Part shown: positions 24,501-37,157 of the stretch, piece by piece | Position numbering within the stretch: the stretch's first letter is position 1 | How the letters are laid out: each line of letters starts with the position of its first letter | Assembly (NCBI RefSeq): GCF_020360975.1 | Contig: NW_025408671.1 | Span: 5,580,001 to 5,644,000, forward strand | DNA: 64,000 nucleotides | From: Hirsutella rhossiliensis | Lineage: Eukaryota > Ascomycota > Sordariomycetes > Hypocreales > Ophiocordycipitaceae | Reading direction: 5' to 3' | The notes under the pieces: generated by a model | Database searches by the model: none | What the model was told of the DNA's origin: nothing | What the model saw: only the letters and a program-made list of their open reading frames with translations | Position numbers and translations under genes: made by a program

Positions 24501-27500
24501 CTTGGTGTCAATTCTCGATTTGACAGAAAGAAACTCGTCTTTGACCGCATCCAGGCCAATCAAGCCCATCAGGTCATCCAAAGCAGGGTTGAGTGCCCCT
24601 TCGTGGCTCTTCATTGACCCCCATTCTTGGTTGGCAGAGCTGGCCAACTCGTCGTCTTCATTCTTGTCGACTGCGGCATTCTTGATGGCAGAGGCTTCGC
24701 GGCTGCTGCAGCACTTTTCTTTCGCTGCAGAAATCCTTTCTCTCGTGGCCTTAAGTCTCTGCAGTACCGCCTGTTTCTGGGACAAGGTCTTTCCCTGTTC
24801 TTCTTTCTCTGCCTCGTACTTGATTGTACGTTGATGGAGATCAATCTCGTCTTCAATCCGTTTCCGCTTACGACGATACTCATCTTGGCTCGTTTGCCTT
24901 TTGCGCTCCAAGTCAAGGTCCCTCTTGGCCCGTCGGCGGACGTCCTCATCTTCGTCGGCACAGATCTCGCAACCTTCGCTGCTTTTCCCGCACGGCACCG
25001 ATGTCTTGTGGCCCCTGTCACACGTCCCTTCCACCAAGTTGGGGCAAGCAATCTTGGAGTGATCTTGGATCCTATGACACCGACGAGCGCAGGCATGTTT
25101 GCCGCACGGAAGCATCGCGCCGCTATATCGTCAGTCTTGGTTACGAACTCTGGGTCGGGATTGGCGCTCACCAGGGTGCGGCACAGTCTCCTTCGGGACA
25201 ATGCTGGTCAAAGTCTTTTGGCGTTTTGAGCAGCAAGGATCGCTGAGGGTGCCTCTCGCAGTGAACCGGAACCCCATCGAATAGGCATTCCTTGTCCTTG
25301 AGCGCCTCGAAGTACTCCCTCCAGAGCTCACCCCCTCTCTTGCTCTTCATCAAAGTATGCATGTTTCCAAATAGCACAATGCCATCTCGTGCTCGTGACA
25401 TGAGGACCACGAGACGCTCACGAGAACACATAAACCCAATGTCACCTCCAGGGTTGCTTCTTGTCAAGGAGACAATGACGATGTCGCTCTCCTCTCCTTG
25501 ATAGTTGTCTGCATCTATTAGCGGCGCACGTCGCTCCATGAAACGGGGCGAGACTCACCGATGGTGGACAACCGGAGGGGTGTTTTGCTGACGCCAGCCG
25601 CAGCCGGCGCCATCAAGCCGGCGCGCACGAGCTCGGCACAGTCGAGGTCATTAAGATACGGGTCGTGACTCTCGCTGAGTTTGCGCTTCAGGAGCGAAAG
25701 CTGACCCAGGTATGGCACGAGAACGACCAGCTGTTGCGGGCCATAACCCTGCTGGCCCAGATACTTGACCATTTTTAGAACCATGTCGGCCTCGAAGAGG
25801 TTACTCTTGCTGGTCTTGAGTGCTGGCTCGCGTTGGTCCTGGACATTGGGCAGTTGATCTTCGCTGTTCTCGTGATGGACAAAGATGACCCTCTTTTGCA
25901 GACCTCGCACCTTTGGCCGGTTCAGCGTCCGGGAGCTGTCCTCGAGGTTCTCATACGCCAGCAGCCTGGTAAAGTGCGAAATATCGGGGTGGCTCCGATG
26001 CTGCTGCCGGAGAGCGGAGTAAGAATGGCCTTGCCGAATCAGCCGCTCGAAGAGTGACACATTAAGGTCGTATCCGTCACCTTTTTCCACAGTCAGCTTG
26101 AAGTTGTTGACCTTGGGCCGAAGCTGTTTATGATCGCCAATCAGACAAAGTTGCTTGACCGAGGGACTGAGGGCAACAATGACGTGGGCCTCGAGGATCT
26201 CTCCGGCCTCCTCGACCAACACGACGTCCGGCTCGGCAGCACTGATGATTGACTGGTTCATGGCAGCGCCAGTAGTCGTGCAACCAATCACTCTCTTGCT
26301 GCGCAGCACGTTGCGCTTGCTCTCGTCGAAGAGGTTGTCAATCTGACGTTGGAGCTGGTTGTTGGTCTCTGCAAGCTCCATGTAATCCCCAATGAGGTCT
26401 TGGCGGACCTGGTTCGACCACTTGTCGTGAAGCTGACGTCTGGCTTCGTGTGGAATGTCCCACGCGAAACAAGCTTCGGGGGCGATGCAATTTTTCAATC
26501 CACTCGGGCTGTCGAGTTTCCTGTCCTGCAGCCACAATTGATATAGATCGATTGACTCAAGACGCTGGTTCTTTTTCCCTACAATGTGGAAACCGTTATC
26601 CGCCTCCGGGACCTTAAAAGCCATCTGAAAAGAAGATTCCTTCTCGGAGAACTCCAGCATCGTAAGGATTTCCCGGTTGGTGATGGGATTCTTCAGTTTG
26701 TTCTTCATAGTTGCGAGCTGTTCCTTCAGCTCGCTGGCCTCTTGTCTGAGCTTTGTGAGGGCAGTCCACACGGCATGGGCCAGCCGAAACGCTTGTTGTC
26801 TCGTACAATCAGCCAGCGCCAGCGATTGCGTTTGTGTAGAGGACTTGGATCCAAGCCTAACCATGTCTCCCTCCTCGATGCCAATATCCATCAAGTCGGC
26901 GAGGAACTGATCCAGTGCATGGTTCGTATAGCTTAACACGAGCACCCGATGGTCCGTGAGTTTCAGGATCAGCAGCACAATCAGCGCCCCAATGAAGGAT
27001 TTTCCAGTACCAGGCGGGCCCTGAATCTGGCCGATAGAGCTTCGCAGACCGTTGATTAGGGACTCGAGCTGCGCACCACGTACTCGAACGGGTTTCGTCA
27101 TAGCCATAAGTGAAGACAGGTCAACCTCCGTGCCCTTCAGCAAGGCTGCCTCGAGGCTTGTCAGGACGGTCTCTAGCCTTGTCGGAGGCTGGTATTTAGC
27201 CAAGGCTGCGTCTGCCAGATCGAGCAGCGAGTCCACAATCGGCACATCCACAACCCCCTTGAGGCGCTGCAGAATAGGTTCATAGGCAAACGTTGGCGTG
27301 TTTACGACAACGAAATTGAGTTCTTGCCTCTTCGCTCCTAGTAGAGCCTCGAGAGTGTTGCGTAGCCCGGCTGCGTCCGTGAACTGGACGACGAGGACGG
27401 GGGGTGACTTGCATAGCAGGTCGACGTCTCTGAGCAGCGAGCCGAATGCAACAACGTCCATACCGCAGCAGAAGGCGCCGAACGAACGATGCTGCATAAA

Positions 27501-28514
27501 GGCCCTGTTGTCATACAGGAACTTTTTCTTGTCTTCGCCGGTAGACGCTTGGCGAGGAAACGTGACTCCATCGCCGCAACTGATGGTGAGCGTCATGGGC
27601 ACTGTAGAAAGGAAACCAGTGGGACTAGCCTCGGCCAAAGAAAGATCCTTGAAGGTTTTGACAGCTCGACTGGTCTTTTTCTGTCCCAAGGCAGCGAGAA
27701 GATCTTCTCTCAGCTCTGCCAACATGTCCTCCCGGAGCAGGCGATACAGCCAATCGCGATGATTTCTCACCCGCGACTCCTTCGGGCCGCTAAACACGTC
27801 GTCCAGGCGCTGGAGAAAAGGCTCCTCGGCGGACCGAATCTCGTCTGTGGTAGGATAGATTTCGATTTGTCGAAAGTCGGCAAAGCCATTGTCGTGGCGC
27901 CCTCCCGGGCTGTCGCCGAGGCCGACCGGCCCGGCGGCCGAACTGAGCTGGAGGACTCTCTGGATCCGGTAGGCCAGTACCCTGACTTCGTACGATGACG
28001 CTTCGGTCAAAGTCTTGCCCTTCATCAGTTGCTGGACATCGCCGCCTGGCATCTCGAGAGCAGAGTGCTGAGTAGTCACGATTTCGAGACAGAGCTGAGC
28101 AAAAGTCTCGAGGTCCTGGTCCTGGATAGCATCGCTCCTATGGGCATCTAAGAGGGCGGTCCAGAAGGTCGGCGGCGACAGAATCGCAATCAACAGCTGC
28201 CGAAGGAACTGTCCGTCACCAATGGCCCTGACCCGCTGAGAAAGAAGATGCTTGATGAAAAGGCCAAGCGCCGCTTTCACCGAGTCTGTCGAGAGGCCAC
28301 TTCTGACTGCGATCCCGACCGCCTCGACCCCCTTGGGGCTGCAGACAATATTCTCGATACAGGTCGACGGGCTCTTTTGCTTGCAGATGATGTCTGCGGC
28401 TTCGAGAAAGAGCTTCGCGTCTTGGGAGCCCTTGATTCGGCGCTTCCCCGCAATGTGATCATAGAAAAGCTTGCGAAATCGCTCGGATCTATGATCCATT
28501 CTTGTTTTCTGCAC
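21542..28514 (-). CDS. NFX1/ZNFX1-like SF1 helicase fused to three CbxX/CfxQ AAA ATPase modules (carries a TAG stop and a frameshift as assembled)
   Basis: Exons on the minus strand: 28514-25559, 25514-25172, 25122-24434 and 24380-21542; introns 44, 49 and 53 nt. Full length would be about 2275 residues. The order is: N-terminal helical region; UPF1-like SF1 helicase with GPPGTGKS near residue 500, VEEAGE near 765, GDHKQLRP near 790, QQHRSHP near 840 and NYQGEESDIV across intron 1; NFX1-type Cys/His cluster (PCGKHACARRC); coiled coil; then three AAA units with GNPGTGKTTVA (split by intron 3), GSPGTGKTTVA and GPPGTGKTTTA, each followed by an IDEAY Walker B. The tail ends in a Cys/Trp motif (GYRCAGGSH). 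Two breaks exist. A TAG at 23827-23829 (codon about 1514) falls between AAA1 and AAA2 with both sides in the same frame. A +1 frame change at a six-base G run (21898-21903) precedes the tail. The family is known from filamentous fungi; ZNFX1/Hrr1-like relatives act in RNA silencing, but that role here is inference. Confidence 0.85.
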
Positions 28515-29156
28515 CAGAAGGCGATGCAGGCTTGAGGGTACGGTGGTTGAAGAGAGCTTGGAGGGAGTATGGCGATGGTGTAGCCTTGATGTCGGATAAA
28601 GGGGGAAGGCTTGTGCAAAATCAATATTTCCACAATATGTTTTGAAATTACTGAAGCACGGCGATGTGAAAATACAGTGAAATTGTCGTTGGTTTGGCCA
28701 ACATGCTTGTCACAGAGGCTGAGCCCAACATATTGCTGAAGATAGACAACCAGGAGGTAACGAACGGGACACAAAGAGTGAATACTCGGTGAATGATGTC
28801 TTAAGGTGCATCCATGGCATCCACTGGATTCCATCTGCATCCGCCTGTGCCCTTTGCTCAGGCGGCGAGCCATGTTGATGTGCTGGTATATTGGACAATC
28901 GACAAACGCGAGACGGCTGTATCAAAACTCCCCCTGCCGGCGCATCTGCTCCAGTCGGAAAGCTGCATGACATGTCAGGTGGCGTGTCCGTCAACGTCTT
29001 GTCTGAACATTCACTTGTCTCCTGCACAGCTGTCATCGGGCCGTTGGTCTCCTCGTCATACGGAGAGCTTCCGGTCGCTCATTCTCCACATACCACGTCC
29101 TAGCCTTTTCATCCTGACCCAAACACACCTCTTTCCAACGCCCTCTTCCAACGATC
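28515..29156. other. divergent promoter region
   Basis: About 640 bases between two divergently transcribed genes (helicase-AAA on minus, 29157 gene on plus). It probably holds both promoters; nothing else is recognised. Confidence 0.4.
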
Positions 29157-30573
29157 ATGGCCTTTCGAAAAAGCACCTATGGTCGATGGGGAAACTATGG
29201 CCGATGGGGCACCAGTAGGGACCGCGGGGCCAGATCGGGCACTGACTACCAGCCTTCGCCGCCCCCTCCCCTTGGAGAACTGATCAAGACGCTTCCCCTC
29301 AACGACACCGGATCGGTGGTTTCAGACGGCGAAGAGGACTGCGGCATCTCGAATACCAGGCTCGTGGCGTCCTACAGCTGGATGAACGGCCCCGGTGCCA
29401 AGATTGTCGTGCCTGGTGAGCAACGTGCCCGGGCCAGTGAGCCGTCGAGGAAGCCCAGCTAAGACGTGAGCAGGCAAACCTCCATTGTGGACGCCCCCCA
29501 AGGGTCCCCAGAAGCTTCGCGAGGATAGTGGCGTCTTCTACCGCGATCGCAATGCTGCGTCGTATCCGAGCCACCCCATGGAGCCGGCCGTCATCTCCAT
29601 CATGAGGATGCATCCCGAGCCGCTCTCGGTCGACTTCGTTGCCTGCGCAAGCACGCTCGGCAACCTGCTGCGCCACGTGCGAGGGGCAGGCCAGTCCTTC
29701 AGGATGCTCGTCGAGGTTGTCGGCCAAACGGTCCACCTCATACGACGAGAGAACTCGCCAAATGAGAGTATCCCAAACGTGAGGGGCTACGGCCACAGAT
29801 TTCTTGAGGCGTATACTAGCTGGGAGCCGGGCTTGGGGCGGTCCCTGTCCCACCAGCGCATCGTCAAGTTCTGCCTCGGGGGGCTCGACGTGCTCGTGCG
29901 GTACGAGGTCGACGGCTATGTAGGATCTGAGCAGCCGCGGGCTTCAGCCGGGGAGGACACGGCCGATGCTCTGGGCCAGATGGGGGGCCTGCGTCTCCAT
30001 CAAGACGACGTAGTGACAGAGTCCAAGGACGGGGGCCTTGAAGTGGGCAACGCCGGGAGCTCGACGCCTCAGAATCCCATCCTTGGCATCAAGACTCGCT
30101 CCATCAACGCCCGGCACAAAGACAACTTGGGCGAACAGATGCCACGCCTCTGGGCCCGGCAGTCACCCAAGCTCGTCCTCACGTACCACACGCAAGGCGT
30201 CTTCGAGGACGTGCACGTCCAGGACATCAGCACCGCCATCAAAGACTGGGAAGCCGACAACCAGGCTGCGATTCGGCAGCTCGTCGCTCTGCTGCGCAAC
30301 CTCGCTCGCGACGCGCTGGCTGACGAGGACGGGAAGCTGGAGCTGCTTGGGAGGGAGGGTGGCGAGCTGGAGCTTCGACGCCGACTGCCCGACGCCGGCA
30401 CTGCGTTTTCCCGGTCCGTGAGAGCGCAGTGGGAGGACTGGCTGGACGAGGGACGCAAAAAGGAGGCGGTTGACGATGATGGGTTTAGTGACGGGTGGAG
30501 CGATGATGGGGGGGCCAAGGATCTCACGGCCTGCGACAGGGATTGCGGCTACTGTGGCAAATGCCAGTATTGA
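29157..30573 (+). CDS. conserved fungal protein of unknown function with Cys-rich C-terminus
   Basis: Two exons, 29157-29415 and 29474-30573 (phase 1, 58-nt intron, donor gtgagc), about 452 residues. The pattern VASYSWMN...IVVPG, then KLREDSGVFYRDRNAA, ACASTLGNLLRHVRG, FRMLVEVVG, RGYGHRFLEAYTSWE and a tail DCGYCGKCQY is one I recognise from many ascomycete genomes. These homologues are often labelled geranylgeranyl pyrophosphate synthetase. No DDxxD-type prenyl synthase motif is present here, so that label is not supported. The middle part is a folded alpha/beta-like region of unknown role; the C-terminal 120 residues are charged. No signal peptide. It is divergently transcribed from the helicase-AAA gene. 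Confidence 0.8.
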
Positions 30574-31335
30574 GCTCTGTTCGCTCGACGATGGACGGGA
30601 TAATTAGATGATTCTTGCAGTTGATCCGAGGTTGCCCGCGAGTTGGTGTTGAAACTTGAATGCTGATTCGCCCAGTCCTTCGCGTTCCTCCACCTGAGTC
30701 TCGATCTTGCACTCGACACCCTTCTCGCCGGCACTCACCTGTTTGTGAAAGCGACGAAATCTCGAAAAGCATCGGCCTTCTCCCTTCCTCCCAAGCAAAG
30801 CAAAGATCAAGAAAGTACTCCGCATCAAAGTGGCGTCGCCGAGTGACTCACACACGGTAGCCGGCCAGGCCGAATGGGCATGAGTATCAGGCTTACGTCC
30901 TGCAGCCATGTGTGAATTCCTTTTACAGGCTTCGTTGTTGCTCGCTGTGCGTCTCCTGCTGCTTCTCGGACCCCGCACTGCATCAAGACTGCATTTGCGC
31001 TCGGATGGAAACTTCAACAAGGCACTCGTTTCGGCCATTTGCGTTTCAATCGATTCAGTTGCGGCATCCCCGTACCGCACCCAGCGTAAAGAAACATCAA
31101 TACTCATTCGTAGCAACCAAGTCTATCCCGTAAAACGAAACCTCATGGGTGCATAGATCCGCACCTCTAAGTATATCGCGGCCATGCCAGTGCGTCATGA
31201 GGCCTAACCTGCACAGTCATCCCTGACGACTCGCCACGTAGTGTTCCATTGTCCCTGTAGTCCACCCCTATCTGTCCCAGTTTGTCGTAACCTCTTCTCT
31301 ATGATGCATATTCAACCCGGATTCGACTTTTCGTT
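30574..31335. other. convergent spacer
   Basis: About 760 bases between convergent genes, holding both 3' UTRs. Frames of up to 170 codons on the minus strand look like chance. Confidence 0.4.
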
Positions 31336-33336
31336 TTACACTGCGCCGGCCGAAATCATCTTCTTGCGCAGGTAGTTCTTGTAGTCGCCGATGGTGCCAT
31401 CCCAAGTTTGGATGGTCTTGTTCTCGCACACCAGAATCTGTTTGGCGATCTTGTCCAGCAACCTGTCATTGGCGTTAAGACTCACGTGCTCGTCTTGCTC
31501 TGTCGGGGACTCTTTCTTACCTGAAGTCGTGCGAGACGACGACCACACCTCCGTTAAAGGCATTGATGGCATCGGCCAGACTGTCAATGGTGGGGATGTC
31601 CAGACCGTTGGTCGGCTCGTCGAGCAGCAGCATGTTGGGGCTTTCGATGGCAAGCAGCGCGAAGACGATACGGCTCTTCTGGCCTTCTGACAGCGTGCCC
31701 ATCAGTGCAGTCTGGGCTTCACCAGTGAGACCGTATCGGCCGAGCTGCTGGCGCCAGTACTGGTAGTCCTGGGACTTTGTCTTGTACTTGTCTCGGACAA
31801 AGTCGAGCGCCGACTTGGTCAGGTCCAGCTGCTCGGCACTGTGCTGGGAGTAGAGGCCGAGCTTCAGGTGGGTGTGGCGGGTGACGGAACCGCCGGTCGG
31901 CGAAAGCTTTCCCGTCATCAGGCGAAGGAGCGTCGACTTGCCCACACCGTTGGGGCCGACCAAGGCCGTTCGCGAGTCCATGTCGAAGCCGAGTTCCAGG
32001 TTGCGGTACAGGTCGTCCTCGGGTTTCCCGGAGTAGGAGAAGGTGACGTCGTCGAATGACAGAACTGGGGGCGGCAGCTTATCGACATCGGCGAAGCGAA
32101 AAGTAAAGACCCTGTCGGCGGCAACGGGCTCGATGAAGCCATCGGCCTCCATCTTGTCGAGGATCTTCTGCCGAGACTTGGCCTGCCTAACCAGGTTGGC
32201 GTACGTGCCGGCGCTGGCAATGAACTTTTTGATGTGGACGATTTCCTCCTGCTGCTTGTGATAAGCCTTCATTTGGTTGGTATCGTTTTCGGCCTTTGTC
32301 TTGTGGTACGAGTCGTAGTTGCCACCATAGTACTGCAGCTGGCGCGAGCGCATGTCAATCATGCTTGTGCAGACGCCGTTGAGGAAGTCCATGGAGTGGG
32401 AAACGAGAACGAGCGAGCGGTCCCACTTCTTAAGATACTCTTCTAACCACACGCAGGCCTCGAGATCCAAATGGGCGGTGGGATCGTCAAGCAGGAGCAG
32501 TGAGGGTTTGACGAACAGGGCCTTGGCCAGAGCGACTCGCATCCTCCAGCCACCAGACATATCCTTGGTCTTCTTGTGTATCGTCTTCTTGTTGAAGCCG
32601 AGACCGGTGAGAATCAGCGAAGCGCGGGTGGAAAAGGTCGTGGGGTCCATCTTGTCCATGTGCTGCGGGCACGTCAGCATTCTTTCTCAAACAAAGCATT
32701 ATCCGACTCAACAATCAGAACGAGGGAGTGTTGGGAACCCACGTCATAGAGATCAATGAGAACGGGGCTCTCGGGGCCCTCTTCTTCGAGGAGCTTCTCG
32801 GCCAGCTTGTCGAGGCGTTCCATCTCGTTCTCTGCCTCGGTGACGACCCATTCCAAGGCACCGAGTTCCGACGGGGGAGCACCCTGGTTGAGCAGATAGA
32901 TGTCAATGTGGTTGGGGATGGGGAACTCGCGAGCGGCGATGGCCTTGAGCAGCGTACTCTTGCCGCATCCGTTCTCGCCCAGCAAGCCGTATCGTCGGCT
33001 GTAGGACAGTTCAAGAGTCGAATCGGTGATGAGGACTCGGCCGTGGAACACAAGACTGGTGCTGGTAATCTTGACGTCCTTGCTAGTGGCGGTCGAGGCC
33101 AGTACGCCGGTGGTGACGCGGTCCGAGATGCCGTGCTTGTCCATCTGTTCTGCCAGGCGCTTAACCTCATCCATCTTCTCGCCCGACGTAGCCGGTGCAT
33201 CGTCCTCGATGGGTTTCCCGTGGGCGTCGAGCTGTACGTCCTCCTTCTTGCCCTTGGACGCCTTGCCGGTCTTTTTGTCGAGCTTGCCCTCGGCGGCCTT
33301 CTTGGCGAGTCTCTTCTCCTTGGAGGCGGAAGGCAT
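31336..33336 (-). CDS. ARB1: ABCF ATPase ARB1, ribosome biogenesis
   Basis: Exons on the minus strand: 33336-32743, 32662-31521 and 31462-31336, about 620 residues, normal for the family. The start is the ATG giving [18 protein letters not shown], a Lys-rich N-terminus. There are two ABC cassettes and no membrane segments. Cassette 1 has Walker [10 protein letters not shown], signature [14 protein letters not shown] and Walker [13 protein letters not shown] (Asp where many ABC proteins have Glu, as I recall for fungal ARB1). Cassette 2 has GPNGVGKST, signature LSEGQKSR and Walker [13 protein letters not shown] with switch SHDFR. The sequence ILTGLGF...[16 protein letters not shown] is characteristic. 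ARB1 shuttles between cytoplasm and nucleus and is needed for 40S and 60S maturation. Confidence 0.93.
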
Positions 33337-34726
33337 TTTGGCGGTCTGGGGCGATGCACACAAAGAGCGGAAATGGGAGAGAGAGGCCCGTCACGGGTGG
33401 GCAGAAGAACAAAGTCTTGAACACGACTCTGTAAGCGCTGGATTTGAGGCGACGACAGGAACAGACGCCAGTAGAGGGAGCGAGGAGCGACACCCAGGCA
33501 ATCAATTGGTGTTGGCTGGGAGGCTGATGGTGATGGACGACAGAGGGTGAGACGGCACGGAGGCGGGGTGAATTTTCGCTTTAGTGGGGCTCGGTATCGA
33601 GTGGAAATTTTGTACGATAAGAGCCTAAGGCATGAAATCAGCCAGTAAGGCGCCGCTAGATGAAATCGCCACCGCCAAACTCGGCGAGCGTGAGAAGAGC
33701 GGAGAAGCCGACATGTCTTTGAAAACCTCGAAAAATCTGTAAATGTGCCACACACGCAATATGGCCAGACAAAATTCCGCCAGTCGTCACGCCAACCAGC
33801 CCTGCACCACACATCGGATTCTTGTCCAACTCTGCTTTGGCCGCACCCTCTCGCCGTTCCACGAACATGGTGCAACTGCTTCGAGCGGCTCCTTGCCCGT
33901 GCGCGTCTGCGCAGCCCGGGATTTATGCAATATCACCTCTGTCGGCACCAACTGCGGTTGCGCCTCGCCGAGCCTCCGTCGCTCGAGCTCCTCCTCGTCG
34001 GGGACGTAGTCCGGATGCGGCACCGACGTTGACGCTGTAGCTTGCTCACTGCGCACAAAAGCCTCATTCAGTCTTGTCGTGGACGACGACGACCAGCTGT
34101 CAGGCTGTCCTGGCGGTTCAACGTGGCCATTTCGGGGCGTCATGGCGACGACTTTGCCCTCGGTAGGTTTTGTCGCTGAGGACCGAGTCCGACGTCGTGT
34201 TGGTCGACACACGCCTAGATATAGCAGATGCGTGCAACTGCACCACACATTAGCCGGCGCCCGTGTCTGCGACGTGGTGAGTGCTCACTGCAGGCCTGAG
34301 ATCATCGCTGTGGCGTGTCCTGCTTGGAGCCGGGTTTAAGCGTGGGGCTTATGACCAGCTCTGTGGGATAGGCTTGCAGTTCATGGATATATATGAGCTC
34401 CATCCACCAAAACTGAAAGCTGATGCCTAAACAGAGGCCATGCGTTGCTGCTCCCCTGGCAGGTTTGTTGGGCTCTCCGTGCTGACCAAGTGTTACACGG
34501 ACGCAGGCAGCAGGCTTCTAACAAGAGATGGAAAATTTGGTCATCCATTCACGAGTCACGCACGTACAGTATGTGCTTGTAGGCCTCAGTCGTTCGACTG
34601 CGCCTGAAGGTGAGCAGTACCCACTTTATTCTAGAAGCTTTGCTGTGATGCTATTGGCGGCCGTCGTCATAAGTTGAACATGCCACGGGTGATGTCTCGC
34701 ATCCGAGAATCCGACGCCGGGCCTAC
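33337..34726. other. intergenic; a weak minus-strand frame only
   Basis: The first 250 bases are the ARB1 leader and promoter. A minus-strand frame at 33787-34248 (possible start 34143) encodes a hydrophilic stretch with HPDYVPDEEELERRR. An adjacent frame at 33656-33868 has a Gly-rich hydrophobic segment (GVTTGGILSGHIACVAHL). They could be exons of one small gene, but no clean splice pair was found, so they are not called. Confidence 0.3.
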
Positions 34727-35324
34727 CTACGACGAAGTCTCCCGATCCAAGTTTTCATAAGCCGTTTTGGTGTTGAGGCTGCCCTCTCTGTGGCCAGTCA
34801 CGCCGGGCTGTGCCGCTTCGCCTTGCATGAATTGCGCCTCGGCAAGTCTACTAGGATCGTTGGTGGACCCCGGCTCCGAGTTGAGCGCCATCTGGAGACC
34901 GTCTTTCAGCCTGGAGTCTTCGAAGCCCCCTTCCGTCGACTTCTTGCCATGAGGACCGTTGTTGGAGTGGTGTTGGTTAGCGACGTAGCCGGGCGCCGTG
35001 CCGCCCTTGGAACTCGACTTTTGCGCCGCACTGCCCAATTTGGCGCCGGAGCTGGTGGTGTAGTTCGATGACTCCATTCCAGATTGTGAAGAGCCTTGGT
35101 CAGGCTTGGGACTGCGGTTCGCACCGAAGTCTCCATCCTCTCTGTAGGACGCTGCGGCAAGCGACTCGGGAGCTACGAATCCTGCTCCCTCACGGGTAAC
35201 GGGAGCGTCTTGGCCGGGGGACACCTTGGGTCACTGTCAGTACAGCACGATAAGCAAGGGCTGCAGATCGGCGTATTACCTTGGTGCCGGCGCTGGGGGG
35301 CTTGCGGTCTTGTACTGAAGCCAT
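34727..35324 (-). CDS. small hydrophilic protein, likely disordered, unknown function
   Basis: Two exons on the minus strand, 35324-35280 (15 codons, MASVQDRKPPSAGTK) and 35224-34727, total 180 residues. The 55-nt intron has donor gtaata and an AAG acceptor; a CAG nearby gives an immediate stop. The protein is rich in Ser, Gly, Asn, Gln and Ala with no membrane or signal sequence. The N-terminal pattern GQDAPVTREGAGFVAPESLAA resembles a group of small fungal proteins of unknown function that I recognise only loosely. Composition recalls hydrophilin or LEA-like stress proteins; this is inference. Confidence 0.7.
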
Positions 35325-37157
35325 GGTGGATGTCTTGACTCGGGTGCTAAGTCTTCAAAGGTGATAAAATTTTGATATGTTCATGTAAAGCAAGGGCCGA
35401 TGATGAGACTGAGAAGACTAGTTTCTCATACGCCTCTGATATATGTCTGCAGCAGATGCAAGTATGACATCATGCTGGATATCTGACGTGTTGTCGAGAC
35501 TCAAGGCGGACCGGATCATCCTGCTCAGATCCCACAGCCCGGCCATTCGAAACGATTGACGGGTGCGAGCAATGACATCATCCCAGAGGTTTGGGAGGGA
35601 AGCACTGGATCTGCGAGAGGGCTTGGCCGATCGCTTTGTTGAGGAGGGGTTGAGAGGGGGATCTCGATCCCCTCACCGAAGCCCCCACCGAACCTCGCCG
35701 AACCGTCACCGAGAGCATTTTTAGCGTTTGTCCCAATTTAGCATCTCAACCCCAGGAAAGATATGACAGCATGATGGGAAGAATGGAGGGGAGATGCTCA
35801 TAGTCGTCGAGTGGGGAGCAAGACGCCCGAGCAGATAGCAGGATCTCGATGGGAGCCTACTATTCGAACAATTGTGCACAACGTCCACGTAACCGAAAGT
35901 CTCGTCAAGTTGGCGATCATGATGGGCTTCTAGAGCTGCCTGTTGAAAGCCGGAAACAATCGTGGTGTCGCACCGCTGGCACACAAGGCGAGTGCAGAAT
36001 CTGCCACGATCCCGCGGCCGCATACAGGTTGCTTCCAGACTCGATTCCTGTCCAGGACAGGGGCTGCCAATGGTAGCATGCACAAGCGTGGCCTGCTGAA
36101 GGAGAAGCGAGGATGCGCCTGAATTTGCCAAGCAAGTTTGAATTGTCGGCGGTAATTGGCTTTAGGCGACTCTACCGGTGTTACAGAAGGCGCAGGCTAT
36201 CTTTGTTACAGTCCGGACTCCGGACCGATCCTCAGCGTCGCCTTCAGCGCTACCCCGGAGCTTCCAAAGCCTGGCGGCCTAGCAGCAACTATTGTGCGCC
36301 ATATTGGGTTTCCAGAATCGAGCCGCATCAAGGGATAGAATGGCCCGCTGAATACTTTTCAACCGTCTTTTCTGTCCGTCCTCGCCTCCGGATGACAGCG
36401 GTGCGAATAGCTATCCTGTGACTGTTGGCTCCTGCAGCATCACTGCCGACGTCCTCCAAGGTCTCGGGACGCAGATATGCTGTAAATGTGGGGGGAAATA
36501 CCTGCACAGTACGGTACGTGCTGCAGACCATTCTTCCTGCGGGCATTGTCACTTGGTCGGAACTGTGGCGCAGCCAGACAACTGTCAACCAGTCTTGCAT
36601 GTGGAGCGACAGTCTGAATGCGGCAGGCACAAGCAGTGCAGAATGGAGAATGACGTCTCGTTGCCAATCGGCTGAGAGTTGATGCAACAAGCAAATGGGG
36701 GCCCTTGAGTGGAAGTCCGACGATGTCGCAAGCAGGACCCGCGATATGAGGTGATTTCCCAGGCTCTGGCCCACCTGATTCATTAAGCGACTTGGTACAT
36801 GGGATGAACACACGTAGCAAATATTAGACAGGGACTAATCACGGCCTCCCTCGGGAGACGGCGAGTGAGGAGTCAGGTTTCGGCGCCGAGGATATCGATG
36901 GAGAAAGGAGGTGCGCGTACTGCGTGCGGATCAAACAAGATGACGCAGCAGATCAGCAGGAGGAGGCACCGAGAGAGCCTGTCCCCTTCACACAAGCGCA
37001 GACACGGAAACAACAAGGAAGGCCAGTAAGACTTTTGTATGGGGGTGGCCTGCTCAGGCCAAGGCGCGTCAAAGCGCGGCATTCGATCATGTAAATTAAT
37101 TGGGCGACTGGGATATCAAACGACAAATTGAATTCTCGATAGTGCATCCCCTCGTTA
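35325..37157. other. intergenic upstream of the transposon
   Basis: About 1.8 kb. A palindromic GA/TC patch lies near 35650-35670. Frames at 36113-36820 on both strands are short and unrecognised. Nothing else was identified up to the TA target site at 37156-37157. Confidence 0.35.

Noticed and set aside
33656..34248. Minus-strand frames upstream of ARB1 as a small gene
   Set aside because: Possible, but no splice pair joins the two frames cleanly and no family is recognised.
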